A stretch of DNA of 38,483 nt from NCBI GenBank assembly GCA_964429265.1, contig CAYSBK010000004.1, forward strand, positions 1 through 38,483. Reading direction: 5' to 3'. Source of the DNA: CAYSBK01 sp964429265 (GTDB taxonomy: Bacteria; Planctomycetota; Phycisphaerae; Sedimentisphaerales; Anaerobacaceae). The notes under the pieces were generated by a model. That model had not been told where the DNA came from and did not search any database. It saw only the letters and a program-made list of their open reading frames with translations. Shown here in pieces: positions 15,548-23,890 of the stretch. Position 1 is the first letter of the stretch. Each line of letters begins with the position of its first letter. The position numbers and the translations under genes were made by a program.

Positions 15548-15565
15548 CGCTCAATATATTGAGCG
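15548..15565. promoter_or_regulatory. Perfect 18-bp palindrome, operator candidate
   Basis: CGCTCAATATATTGAGCG is identical to its own reverse complement. It lies 200 bases upstream of the 49-residue protein gene. The AT centre with GC flanks is typical of a dimeric repressor site; no matching second copy was seen in the window. Confidence 0.4.
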
Positions 15566-15764
15566 GCGCAGACACCCCGGCGTATGTATGTAGGGATACC
15601 GGTTATGGGTCGTTGGTCACCCGGCGGCCGTGCGGTTAAAGAAAAATCGCCCTTCCTGTCGATATTCGCCTAAGTTACGGCGGGCCCTGGAAAAGCCCGC
15701 ACCGCCGGCGGCAACCGAAGCGTCGGCTCGTTTATGGTAAGTAGTTTCTGAGGAATGATGCAGT

Positions 15765-15914
15765 ATGAGCAAAAGGGAGTTAATAGACTGTATTTGCGAG
15801 ATTAACAAGACCGCCAGGCCGGAATTCCTGGAGACCTTCTCGGAACAGGAGCTGACGGCCTACCTCGAACACCTTATGGAGCTCGACCTCGAAGAACTGG
15901 CCGTTCGGTGCTGA
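15765..15914 (+). CDS. Small acidic helical protein, 49 residues
   Basis: A 49-residue frame with a GAGGA ribosome site ten bases before the ATG. The text begins MSKRELIDCICEINKTARPEF, then FSEQELTAYLEHLMELDLEEL, which should form two or three short helices. I recall similar short proteins (start KRELID, then ARPEFL and ELxAYL) as conserved hypotheticals in planctomycetes, but no function is known to me. It is convergent with cvpA, with 11 bases between the stops. An antisense frame at 15617-15808 is a shadow. Confidence 0.65.
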   Translation: MSKRELIDCICEINKTARPEFLETFSEQELTAYLEHLMELDLEELAVRC

Positions 15915-15925
15915 AGCCCGGGCGA

Positions 15926-17086
15926 TTAGCGACCGGTGTCCCTTTCGGTGCGGTCGCCACGCTGTTCTTTCTTCCTTTGAAGTCCCGTCGGCTCTATCTG
16001 CGGATCGACCGGCAGCACCGCCGGCAGGGCAAGCATATTATTCTGCTTGAACTGAACAAGCACCGGCCGGTACTGGTTGGGCAGGTGGAACGCAAAGTCA
16101 ATCCACTTGATACGCTCTTTCTGCTGGTAGTCCTCGCGTGTCAGCGTGATTGTGTGGGATAGCGGCGCAACCTTCAGCAAACCATTTTCAATGTATCCGA
16201 CCGGATAAAGATTCCTGCCTTGTCGCGGCAGGGCTGCCCGACCCTGCCGTTCCGCGGCGGCTACCACCCGGACCTGCGAAAGCGTGAACGCTGCCGCCTC
16301 TGCCGGTGTCGATTGGCGGATGCCCAGGCGTACCATAATGAGGCGATGGCCGCTGCGCTGCGGTACCGGCTTGCCGTCCGTGGTGGTCAGGCGCTCGCCA
16401 GGCTGCCACACAACAACGGGTTGCTCCTGCGAAGCCCGCTTCGGCGGCAGGGCGATTACCTCAGAACTGGTTACCGTTGTCACTTTGCGCGACACCCCCA
16501 GCCGATTCAGGTACAACTGGTCGAGGAAATCAGGATGGACCAGGGCGAAACTTACCGCCCCCGAAAGGCTGCCTTTACTTGCCATCGCAAACAGGCCGGT
16601 AACCAAACCGTCGCTGTTCAGAATGAGCTTATGCGGATTCCGGAGGTCCGGCCGGGAGGAGTCGAAGCGACTGTAGGGGTATTTACCGGGCAGCGGACAC
16701 ATCAACAGCACCGTGACCAACAGCCCCGACGACACAAGGCCCAGCAGAAACCCACATATAAGTCGACCCGCCTGCTCGACATTTTTTCCGAACTCTACCT
16801 TGACCCGAAGTAACTGCTGCGTGAGAGTCTGCAAAACGGCAAAGGCAACCACAAACAACAAGCCGAAAGCCAGCGGCTGGGCCCAGGGCAACAAGGCGGG
16901 AAATCGACTTTGGCCTCCCCGCCCGATGAAAAACCCCGCAACGGTTTCAAAATAGGCGAAGGCAACGAAGCTCGATACAATGACCGTTACCAGGTCGACA
17001 AAGGCCTTAAGCAGCGTGCCCTTCTGGTACTGGTAGACCGCGCATATCAGAACGATCAACACTACAACCAGGTTGGCAATCAACAT
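15926..17086 (-). CDS. CvpA-family membrane protein with long hydrophilic tail
   Basis: A 386-residue protein. Residues 1 to about 150 hold four hydrophobic segments in the CvpA arrangement (LVVVLIVLICAVYQYQKG, then VTVIVSSFVAFAYFETVAGFF and two more around 70-90 and 115-135). CvpA proteins are linked with colicin V export and, more generally, envelope homeostasis. The remaining 230 residues are soluble, rich in Val, Arg and Gln, and unlike short CvpA proteins; I do not recognise a domain there. The ATG follows GGAGAAG. It is the last gene of the pilT / GspE-like / cvpA unit, 38 bases after the GspE-like stop. Confidence 0.75.
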   Translation of the reverse strand: MLIANLVVVLIVLICAVYQYQKGTLLKAFVDLVTVIVSSFVAFAYFETVAGFFIGRGGQSRFPALLPWAQPLAFGLLFVVAFAVLQTLTQQLLRVKVEFGKNVEQAGRLICGFLLGLVSSGLLVTVLLMCPLPGKYPYSRFDSSRPDLRNPHKLILNSDGLVTGLFAMASKGSLSGAVSFALVHPDFLDQLYLNRLGVSRKVTTVTSSEVIALPPKRASQEQPVVVWQPGERLTTTDGKPVPQRSGHRLIMVRLGIRQSTPAEAAAFTLSQVRVVAAAERQGRAALPRQGRNLYPVGYIENGLLKVAPLSHTITLTREDYQQKERIKWIDFAFHLPNQYRPVLVQFKQNNMLALPAVLPVDPQIEPTGLQRKKEQRGDRTERDTGR

Positions 17087-17124
17087 AATTCTTCTCCGAT
17101 ACTACCGCTGCACGTCAATTTGCA

Positions 17125-18780
17125 CTACGTCTCCGTGTTTCGCTTTTGCTGCTTGGCCTTCGCAAAAACCCGAACCACTTCGTTTATTGAAGTAGTTCCC
17201 GCCATCACTTTTCTTAACGCCTGTTCCTGCAGGTACAGCATCTTGGCACCCCTGAAGTGCGAGCTGACCTCCGAAGGTGACTTGGAATCTATCACCTTCT
17301 TCCTGAGCGTCTCATCGAGTGTGATAACCTCGAAAACGCCCGTCCTGCCGACAAAGCCGGTCCCCTGGCAGTGCTCGCAGGTGTGTGGCTTGCCGTGCTT
17401 GTCATAGATGACCTTGCCGGCCCTGTAGAGAACCTTGACCTTGCTCGCGGCCAGCCCGAACTTGCGCAGCAGCTCCTGGTTGGGCGCATATGCCTGCTTG
17501 CACTGTTCGCAGAGAACTCTAAGCAGCCGCTGGTTCGATATTCCAATCAGGTTCTCGACGGCGGCCGCTTTGTTGGTGACCAGTTGCATCCAGTGACTTA
17601 AAGCTCTCAATACGCTGTCGGCTTCAAGGCAAACGTAGATAAGCTTGCCGTCTGCGGCCGCCTGGCAAATCACCTTCGCGGTTTCGGTGTCGCGGCATTC
17701 CGATACCCCGACTATATCGGGACCCATCCGTATCATGGCAGTGAGCCTTTTCGCATAGGTTGTAGTACCGGTGTCGCTAAGTGTAAAAAGCTCCTGAGTG
17801 ATGTTCGGAAGTTCAAACGGCGGGTCTCGTTCGAGAGTGTGGATGTCGTTGATGAATGCATCGTGGTTCCGCAACAGAGCATAGAACGTCGTCGTTACCC
17901 CGCTTCTGGCCGTGCCCGACACAATAAAGATGCCCTGCTTCGCCTCACGCAGCGCCGCAAGCTGCTGCAACTGTTCCGGCATCAGACCCAGATTATCCAG
18001 CTTCGTTATCTGCACATGCTCTATTCTTCTTATCTTCACCTGCTCGCCGGCGGTCGAACCGGCGGTTGTCAGTTCCCATTCGATTGTTTCATTGTCCTTG
18101 TGGGTCCTGAAAGTGCCCTTCTGCGGTTTTCTCCTTTCCGCAACGTCGAGGTCGCCCAGGTTCTTGAGAAACCTGATGAAATGCTCGGCCTGGTCCCTCG
18201 GCATCGAGATCCCCTTGCCCAGCACACCATCGACCTCGTAAACAACCCTGTAGGCCTGAGGCCCCGGTACCAAAGTAACGTTACTAACCCTTCTCCAGAT
18301 AATATCGGAAAAGAACTCGTGGGCCGCCTTGTAGCCGACAAAATCCGGCGTCTTGGCAGCCGGAACCGGAACCTCGTTGTTGTTGGCGGTAACGAACACC
18401 AGGCTCGTCAGTGCCTCGAGCCGTTTCTGCTTGCTGGCAAAAAGGCTCTTGATATGCTCGGCTGTCAGCACCCGTTCATGTTCTACGACTCTGGCATTTC
18501 TATGAGCGACATAGCTAAGGGCCGCCGCACCCACCGCAACAACGTGAAGCAGCAGCCCGATAAAGAAAACCGGTATCACAAGCCAGAGAGTTATGCCGGC
18601 CCCGGCAGCGGCAAAGACAACCCCCGTCCAGAAACCTTGCTTTGTCCCGACCGCGCGGGCGTCCTGGTAGACCCAGCAAATCAGAGGCAGCACTACGTAG
18701 AACCCGCCGGCAAAGAGAATGATCTTGAAAACCGATATATACCCGCCGAATTGCAACACGCTCAGTAACCTTATGGGCAT
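17125..18780 (-). CDS. Membrane-anchored, degenerate GspE/PilB-like protein
   Basis: A 551-residue relative of type II secretion / type IV pilus assembly ATPases. The start at 18780 has GGAG eight bases upstream. Instead of a soluble MshEN domain, residues about 15-92 form two to four transmembrane helices. The C-terminal core follows the family fold, but key residues are changed: the Walker A is GTARSGVTT (289-297), with Val295 where the catalytic Lys should be; the Walker B region reads GPDIVGVSECRD (353-364) instead of DPD...GEIRD; and the HTNDA element is LEADS. The zinc tetrad Cys424, Cys427, Cys468 and Cys471 is kept. It is probably not an ATPase, and may be a structural or regulatory partner of the PilT encoded just upstream. 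Confidence 0.85.
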   Translation of the reverse strand: MPIRLLSVLQFGGYISVFKIILFAGGFYVVLPLICWVYQDARAVGTKQGFWTGVVFAAAGAGITLWLVIPVFFIGLLLHVVAVGAAALSYVAHRNARVVEHERVLTAEHIKSLFASKQKRLEALTSLVFVTANNNEVPVPAAKTPDFVGYKAAHEFFSDIIWRRVSNVTLVPGPQAYRVVYEVDGVLGKGISMPRDQAEHFIRFLKNLGDLDVAERRKPQKGTFRTHKDNETIEWELTTAGSTAGEQVKIRRIEHVQITKLDNLGLMPEQLQQLAALREAKQGIFIVSGTARSGVTTTFYALLRNHDAFINDIHTLERDPPFELPNITQELFTLSDTGTTTYAKRLTAMIRMGPDIVGVSECRDTETAKVICQAAADGKLIYVCLEADSVLRALSHWMQLVTNKAAAVENLIGISNQRLLRVLCEQCKQAYAPNQELLRKFGLAASKVKVLYRAGKVIYDKHGKPHTCEHCQGTGFVGRTGVFEVITLDETLRKKVIDSKSPSEVSSHFRGAKMLYLQEQALRKVMAGTTSINEVVRVFAKAKQQKRNTET

Positions 18781-18809
18781 ATAGTGCTCCGTCGTCAGGG
18801 TGTGCACAC

Positions 18810-19943
18810 CTACAGGATGCTGCTGCTTGTTGCTCTGATTCCCTTGAGCGCCATCTTGAGTTCCTCGAGGTTGGGTGCAAATCGATAAGCGTCCTTGGGG
18901 TCCACGCTGCCGTTCTTTATCAACTCGCACAAACTATCCGTGAAATCCTGCATCCCTTCGTTCTGCGAGCTCCGGATGACGCTGGGCAGGTCCCCTTCTC
19001 GCTTTTCGCTTATCAGCTTTCGCACGACGGGGTTGGCTATAAGTATTTCGACGGCGGGAATTCTGTCGACCCCCTCCTTGAGACACGGCAGCAGTACCTG
19101 GCTGATCACAGCATTCAACGTCAGGCTCAGCGTTTGCCGCACCAGGTCCCTTTCATCCTGGGGAAACAGGTCCAGCAATCTCTGCACGCACTGAGAGGCA
19201 TTGGCGGAATGCATCGTGCCAAAAACCAGGTGGCCCGTCTCGGCGGCTCTCATCCCCGCGGTAACGGTCTGCGAGTCTCTCATTTCGCCGACGACCACAA
19301 CGTCGGGGTCCTCCCTCATCAGGTATTTCAGGGCCTCTTCATAGCTCTGGACATCGACACCCACCTCACGCTGCGAAACAATCGCCTTTGCATCCTTGTA
19401 GATGTACTCTATCGGATCTTCAATGGTAACAATGTGGCAGGCGCGCGTTCGGTTTATGTGGTCGATCATCGAAGCAATGGTGGTCGACTTGCCGCAGCCC
19501 GTCGGGCCGACCACCAGCACCAGGCCCTGGCCCCTTTCCGCGATACTCTCCAGAATAGGCGGCAGATGCAACTGTTCAAAAGGTGGTATGGTGGAGTTCA
19601 CCCGCCTTGCCGACAGGCTGATCATTCCTCTCTGTCGGAAGATGTTTATGCGGAAGCGGTTCTCCGAGTCCAGCTCGTGGGCAAAGTCCAGCGTGCCGGT
19701 ACGCAGAAAGAACTCCTTCTGCTCCGGGCTGAGTATCTCGAAAACAAGCTCCTCCATCCGCTTCTCGGTCATCACCTCGCCCGTTGTGTTTTTCAGTTCG
19801 CCGTATATGCGCAATTTGGGCGGCTGGCCGACCTTCAAGTGCATATCACTGGCACCGGTCTTTACGGCGGCCTTGAAGAACCGATTAAGCTGCGGCTCTC
19901 GCCCACCGATGCTGTGCGTGTCAATAGGTTGTCCCTTGACCAT
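18810..19943 (-). CDS. pilT: PilT-family twitching motility ATPase
   Basis: A 377-residue type IV pilus retraction ATPase. The start at 19943 (MVKGQPID) is chosen because a longer frame adds 20 atypical residues. The N-terminal domain carries GASDMHLKVGQPPKLR. Walker A GPTGCGKSTT is at 146-155, the Asp box at EDPIEY, Walker B at EDPDVVVVGEMRD, and the His box AAETGHLVFGTMHS follows. All catalytic elements are intact, in contrast to the neighbouring GspE-like gene. The leader is about 65 bases from a near-perfect promoter. No pilin, PilC or PilQ is in the window, so the machine it powers is encoded elsewhere. Confidence 0.93.
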   Translation of the reverse strand: MVKGQPIDTHSIGGREPQLNRFFKAAVKTGASDMHLKVGQPPKLRIYGELKNTTGEVMTEKRMEELVFEILSPEQKEFFLRTGTLDFAHELDSENRFRINIFRQRGMISLSARRVNSTIPPFEQLHLPPILESIAERGQGLVLVVGPTGCGKSTTIASMIDHINRTRACHIVTIEDPIEYIYKDAKAIVSQREVGVDVQSYEEALKYLMREDPDVVVVGEMRDSQTVTAGMRAAETGHLVFGTMHSANASQCVQRLLDLFPQDERDLVRQTLSLTLNAVISQVLLPCLKEGVDRIPAVEILIANPVVRKLISEKREGDLPSVIRSSQNEGMQDFTDSLCELIKNGSVDPKDAYRFAPNLEELKMALKGIRATSSSIL

Positions 19944-20014
19944 AATTCTATATCCCGGAACGCTGCGGCCTGTGTCATCCACGGGCAAAACAGTGTGGCA
20001 CAACTATATGCGTT

Positions 20015-20043
20015 ATTATAGGAGTTTCGACGGCCATTGTCAA
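20015..20043 (-). promoter_or_regulatory. Consensus sigma-70 promoter of the pilT operon
   Basis: On the minus strand TTGACA (20038-20043) and TATAAT (20015-20020) are 17 bases apart, a full match to the sigma-70 consensus. Transcription would start near 20008. The interval 20044-20228 upstream, up to the cupin gene stop, shows nothing else. Confidence 0.8.
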
Positions 20044-20228
20044 CAGGACAGGCGGCCGGGGCAGAATTTCCTGCAACGTGGCTCCCGGCCAAAACCGGCC
20101 GCCGCATACCACGGCCGAATCCCGCCTCATCACGCCCAAACACCTGTTCCGGCGACCGTGTACGGCACCACCGTGCAGGCGGCATCCTGTTCAGGCTCAC
20201 CACCGTCTGCGGCGAATCGGCCCGGCCT

Positions 20229-20723
20229 CTATGCAAACTCGATTTGGTCGGCGCCGCCGAGTTCGGTGACGTGGCAATCGACGGCGTAGGTTCTCTCCGG
20301 CAGCACTATCAGAACGTTCGCCACCTCGGCGTTGTATGCAAACGGGGCATGGTGCCAGACGCCCGGATTCAGCGAAACCAGCGTCCCTCTGGGCACGTGG
20401 AATATTTCTATCTTGTCCAGCGGCACCTCGCCCGGCACGGTCGCGGGTCCGACGTGGATCAACACGTCCGCATCAAGCGGCAGGATTCCTTCGCCGCAGT
20501 TGTTGTGGAACTCCGTCACGTCCACGACAGGCGCCCGCTTACAAACCCGGCAGATCGAGAACGAGGCAATGCCCCGGCCCCCCAGGTCCAAACGAACCAT
20601 ATCACGGTAGAACTCGATCGGCTCGGCACCTATCTTCTCCGCATCAGGGTTGAGCATATTGGCGAAAGTACCGTACTTTCCGAAATCTTCCGTGCTGAGC
20701 TTTTTTATTTCTTGCTTTCTCAT
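20229..20723 (-). CDS. Ureidoglycolate lyase-like (AllA) cupin protein
   Basis: A 164-residue single-domain protein resembling the AllA/ureidoglycolate lyase cupin family: the IFHVPRGTLVSLNPGVWHHAPF stretch is the clearest match, along with VTEFHNNCGEGILPLDADVLIHV. AllA releases urea from ureidoglycolate in purine breakdown, but no other allantoin gene is nearby and the family includes enzymes of unknown substrate, so a sugar- or acid-related role is equally possible. GGAGG is about ten bases before the ATG. It lies 73 bases downstream of mgtE on the same strand and could share its transcript. Confidence 0.7.
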   Translation of the reverse strand: MRKQEIKKLSTEDFGKYGTFANMLNPDAEKIGAEPIEFYRDMVRLDLGGRGIASFSICRVCKRAPVVDVTEFHNNCGEGILPLDADVLIHVGPATVPGEVPLDKIEIFHVPRGTLVSLNPGVWHHAPFAYNAEVANVLIVLPERTYAVDCHVTELGGADQIEFA

Positions 20724-20796
20724 ATCTCGCAGACCTCCAAAAAAACAGTTAAGATACCTGCCCCCTCTTTCACCGGGCGAAAGCGCCGACTTCGAC

Positions 20797-22170
20797 TCAC
20801 CGTGCCAGCAACAGCGTCAGCGTCATATATACCGCTACACTCATCGAGTCGTTGGCCGTAGTCACCAGCGGCCCTGAACTTATGGCCGGGTCTATCCCTA
20901 TTCGTCGGAACAGAAACGGCAAGGTCAGACCAAGTGTCGTTGCTACCATTATTGCCGTGAACATTCCGATTCCAAAGGCGAAAACAAGCCTTACGGGTTC
21001 GACGACGTCGCTGGTCCTTGGCCTGTAGTTAAGCAGCAACCCACAAAGCAAACCGCCTATTATCGCGCAGGACAATGCAACCAGTACGGCGATCCTGAAC
21101 TCCCTCCCGAACACCTGTGCAAATTTCAGTGCTGCCAGGTGTCCGGTGGCCAGGCCTGAGACCACAATGGCCGAGGTTTGCAACCCGGCGTTGCCGCTGA
21201 TGGCGGCTATCATCGGCACGAAAGCTGCCGCTGCAACGTATATCGCCGGGTCCCTGCTCTTGAAGAACGTCATAACCATCGCGGTGATGGACGTGCCGAT
21301 AAGGCACGGAAAAAGCCACGTCATCCGCACCTTTGCAGCGTGCAGCGCTGAGAAGGTGTCTCGTTCCTCGGGGTCGGTTCCCGCCATCGTGTACAGGTCT
21401 TCGGCAGCCTCCTCCTCGGCGACCTCGACGACGCGGTCGGCTGTGATCCTGCCGACCAGCTTGTGATTCTTGTCCAGCACCGGAACTACGATAAGGTCGT
21501 TCTTGCTGAAGATATTCCTGACTTCTTCCTGGTCCGCATCGACGGTCACGTAAATAGTGTCCGGGTTGACGAGGTCCTTGATTTTTGTACCTGCACGTGA
21601 GGTCAGAAGCTGTCGCACACGAACGTCCCCCAGGAAGCGCCCGTTGCGATCGACAACATACACGCAGTAGAAATCCTCGTCGATCTCAGCGGCGCGTATC
21701 TGCTCGACTGCCTCGGCGACCGTCGCATCCTCCGGCACGGCAATTACCACCGGGTCCATAATGCCGCCGGCAGAGTCCGCGCTGTAGCTCATCAACTGCC
21801 TGATCCTGGCCGCTCGCGCAGGAGAAACCCCCGCCAGAAGCTGTTCCCTCTCTTCTTCCGGCAGTTCGCCCAGCAGGTCGGCCGCATCGTCAAGGTCGAG
21901 TTCAAGGATGATGGACTTGAGCTCGTTATCCCCCAGCAGCTTGAACAACTGTCTGCGGGTGGCGGGGTCCACCTTTTCGAGCACCTCCGCCGAGGTGCTT
22001 CGGTCGAGCACGTCGAAAATCCTGCGCCTCTGCTCGTTGTCGCTGAGCTCGACGATCTCGGCGATGTCGCTGCTTCGCTGCTCTTTGAGCAGCCGACCAA
22101 GCGCCGCCGGGTCGCCTCCTTCAACCAGCGCACCGATACGCTGAGCAAGTTTTTCCTGCTGCTGTCCCAT
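20797..22170 (-). CDS. mgtE: MgtE-type magnesium transporter
   Basis: A 457-residue magnesium channel/transporter. The N-terminal acidic superhelical domain (about 1-130; DIAEIVELSDNEQRR, ILELDLDDAADLLGELPEEE) is followed by two CBS repeats (about 135-255) and five transmembrane helices (about 285-457). The pore region PMIAAISGNAGLQTSAI and the end IGIDPAISSGPLVTTANDSMSV are signature sequence. Known family members close when cytoplasmic magnesium binds the N and CBS domains. No M-box riboswitch was seen in the leader. It is divergent from the secreted protein gene at 22432. Confidence 0.95.
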   Translation of the reverse strand: MGQQQEKLAQRIGALVEGGDPAALGRLLKEQRSSDIAEIVELSDNEQRRRIFDVLDRSTSAEVLEKVDPATRRQLFKLLGDNELKSIILELDLDDAADLLGELPEEEREQLLAGVSPARAARIRQLMSYSADSAGGIMDPVVIAVPEDATVAEAVEQIRAAEIDEDFYCVYVVDRNGRFLGDVRVRQLLTSRAGTKIKDLVNPDTIYVTVDADQEEVRNIFSKNDLIVVPVLDKNHKLVGRITADRVVEVAEEEAAEDLYTMAGTDPEERDTFSALHAAKVRMTWLFPCLIGTSITAMVMTFFKSRDPAIYVAAAAFVPMIAAISGNAGLQTSAIVVSGLATGHLAALKFAQVFGREFRIAVLVALSCAIIGGLLCGLLLNYRPRTSDVVEPVRLVFAFGIGMFTAIMVATTLGLTLPFLFRRIGIDPAISSGPLVTTANDSMSVAVYMTLTLLLAR

Positions 22171-22218
22171 AATCTCAGCCCCGAAGAGACGCCGTTTTTT
22201 TCAGTTGATTGGACACAT

Positions 22219-22247
22219 AAGATAACCCAGCCGTCACGGCCGGGCAA
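22219..22247 (-). promoter_or_regulatory. Promoter for mgtE
   Basis: On the minus strand TTGCCC (22242-22247) and TATCTT (22219-22224) are 17 bases apart, about 50 bases upstream of the mgtE ATG. Confidence 0.5.
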
Positions 22248-22331
22248 AGAAAATCTGTTGAGAGCATAGTCGGCTCAGTGCGTTCCAGGCCGGTAGATGC
22301 CGGTTCGGTCCACCGCGGACACAGAATATGC

Positions 22332-22360
22332 TTGTATCGGGGCCGGCGGCAGGGTATAAT
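22332..22360 (+). promoter_or_regulatory. Promoter for the secreted hypothetical protein
   Basis: TTGTAT (22332-22337) and a perfect TATAAT (22355-22360) are 17 bases apart; the 5' leader would be about 65 bases. Confidence 0.65.
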
Positions 22361-22431
22361 ATAAGCGCTTTACGGCGCAGACCGGCCGTGGGCGAAAAGA
22401 CGTGATGCCTGTTGAGTTTTGAGAGGGTCCG

Positions 22432-23052
22432 ATGAAGAGCCCCGTTTATTGGACGTTGGTCATTACAGTGATGCTGAATGTCGCTGCTGGCGGCTACCCT
22501 GAGCCGGCGGTGGTGCAGGGGCCCGATAACTGGACCGCCGAGGTTCGCTTCGAGCATCCCCAGCAGATTATCCTGCAGCAAGGTACTGGCGCCGGCGCCA
22601 AGTTTTTCTGGTACTTGATAATCACGGTGATGAACAGAACCGGCCGGGACATCGACTTCTACCCGGTTTGCGAGTTGGTCACGGACAAGTTCGAAGTCCT
22701 TTCGGCCGGAACAGGAACCACTCCACAGGTTTTCGATCTGATAAAAAGGCGCCACCAGAGCCGATACCCCCTCTTGGAGCCGCTCGAGCAGACCGACAAC
22801 CGCATACTTGAGGGGGAAGACAACGCCAAGGACATTGCCATCATCTGGCCGGATTGCAGCAGGGATGCAACCGGCTTCAAGATATTCATTTCGGGTCTCA
22901 GTAACGAAACGGCCGTTGTCGAACATCCCATAACTCACCGGCCCGTTTATTTAAGAAAGACGCTGGAACTCGAATACCGACTCAGGGGCGACCCGGCGGT
23001 GCGCTCGTCTTTGCGGTGCGACTATATCGGCAAACGGTGGGTGATGAGATAG
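22432..23052 (+). CDS. Secreted hypothetical protein
   Basis: A 206-residue protein with an N-terminal signal peptide (hydrophobic WTLVITVMLNVAAGG, residues 7-21). The mature part reads as a beta-rich domain: WTAEVRFEHPQQIIL, FFWYLIITVMNRTGRDIDFYP and KTLELEYRLRGD alternate in the manner of a small immunoglobulin-like fold. I do not recognise the family or any active site. The ATG is preceded by GAGAGG and a strong promoter. It stands alone between divergent mgtE and a short gap before the SAP-like gene. Confidence 0.7.
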   Translation: MKSPVYWTLVITVMLNVAAGGYPEPAVVQGPDNWTAEVRFEHPQQIILQQGTGAGAKFFWYLIITVMNRTGRDIDFYPVCELVTDKFEVLSAGTGTTPQVFDLIKRRHQSRYPLLEPLEQTDNRILEGEDNAKDIAIIWPDCSRDATGFKIFISGLSNETAVVEHPITHRPVYLRKTLELEYRLRGDPAVRSSLRCDYIGKRWVMR

Positions 23053-23340
23053 CAGCCGCCACCTGCCGGGCCGGGCGGTACCACGGCGAATAACCAACAC
23101 GTCGAAGCTTTTTCCCGGTGCCTGGTGTACGTCCGAAAATCAGGCACGTCGCAGCGACCCACACGCAACAGCAGCCCATCGCCGAAATGTGGTGCGGGTT
23201 TTTTTATCCGGGGCGGCGAATTTCTCGATAACTGTATGGCTGAACCGGCGATTCCCATGCTTGCCGGAAGTGTGTTGATTACGTTCTGCCGGGTGCACGA
23301 TAGAGCCAGATCTGCACCCGCTGCAAAGGAGATAACAGAA

Positions 23341-23559
23341 ATGCAGGCTACAACTACCAGACCAAAATCAATGAAAATGGACGAAATCCGGGCCAAGGCA
23401 AAATCACTTGGTATTGTACCCGGAAAAATGAAAAAGGCCGACCTCATCCACGCCATCCAGACCGCCGAGGGCTACACCCCCTGCTTCGGCTGGTCGAACG
23501 GCCGGTGCGAAAATACCGACTGCTGTTTCTGGGCGGACTGTCTGCGGACCAGACTCTAA
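23341..23559 (+). CDS. SAP-like short protein with Cys-rich tail
   Basis: A 72-residue protein starting at 23341 behind a textbook AAGGAG site; longer in-frame extensions upstream are not supported. Residues 11-42 (KMDEIRAKAKSLGIVPGKMKKADLIHAIQ, shown here only in part by position) match the SAP / Rho N-terminal helix-extended-helix fold that binds nucleic acid. The tail has Cys48, Cys56, Cys61, Cys62 and Cys67, enough for a metal site. Similar SAP plus C-rich proteins occur in many anaerobic bacteria as uncharacterised proteins. A likely promoter with TTGATT at 23275 is weak. Function is unknown beyond likely nucleic-acid binding. Confidence 0.75.
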   Translation: MQATTTRPKSMKMDEIRAKAKSLGIVPGKMKKADLIHAIQTAEGYTPCFGWSNGRCENTDCCFWADCLRTRL

Positions 23560-23642
23560 AAGGCACCCGCCGTTACGACGACCGTACGCAGAGAAAGCCT
23601 GGTCCGATTACGGTGGTTCTTTTGCGATCGCGGCAATTCCGC

Positions 23643-23670
23643 TTGCAAGGCCGGCGCCGATGTATATACT
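23643..23670 (+). promoter_or_regulatory. Promoter for the bTHX gene
   Basis: TTGCAA (23643-23648) and TATACT (23665-23670) are 16 bases apart. Between it and the bTHX start lies a GC hairpin (GCCCCGC at 23692-23698 with GCGGGGC at 23715-23721), which could influence translation. Confidence 0.5.
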
Positions 23671-23758
23671 GTCACCACAGCTTTGGATGCCGCCCCGCAG
23701 GGCCGGTCGGCGGCGCGGGGCTATGATTACTGGTGATATTGCAGGCAAGGAGACCCGG

Positions 23759-23878
23759 ATGGGAAAAGGTGACCGCAGGACCAAGAGGGGCAAGATATGG
23801 CGCGGTACCTACGGTAAGGCGCGCCCGAAACCAGAAAAACTCACGTCGTCGCAACGTACACGCAGAGAACAAGGCTAA
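23759..23878 (+). CDS. Small ribosomal subunit protein bTHX
   Basis: A 39-residue basic protein of the bTHX (THX/S31) family, which binds in the head of the 30S subunit. The opening MGKGDRRTKRGKIWRGTYGK is diagnostic: most residues match known THX peptides. AAGGAG lies six bases before the ATG at 23759. It has its own promoter and ends 12 bases before the convergent response regulator gene. The first part is conserved; the end (SSQRTRREQG) is longer than in Thermus Thx. Confidence 0.9.
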   Translation: MGKGDRRTKRGKIWRGTYGKARPKPEKLTSSQRTRREQG

Positions 23879-23890
23879 GGCGGAAAACCC

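Larger units (their letters stand above)
15236..15764. other. Intergenic block with duplication, hairpin and palindrome
   Basis: 529 bases without a protein gene. In order it contains a 19-bp tandem duplication carrying a consensus -10 box, a long terminator-like hairpin with eight T residues, a perfect 18-bp palindrome at 15548-15565, and a GC-rich stem (GCGGGC...GCCCGC) at about 15680-15702. The rest shows no motif I can name; no known riboswitch consensus was recognised. Confidence 0.5.

Noticed and set aside
22171..22431. Magnesium (M-box) riboswitch in the mgtE leader
   Set aside because: The leader after the likely promoter is only about 40 bases, too short, and no conserved M-box segment was seen.
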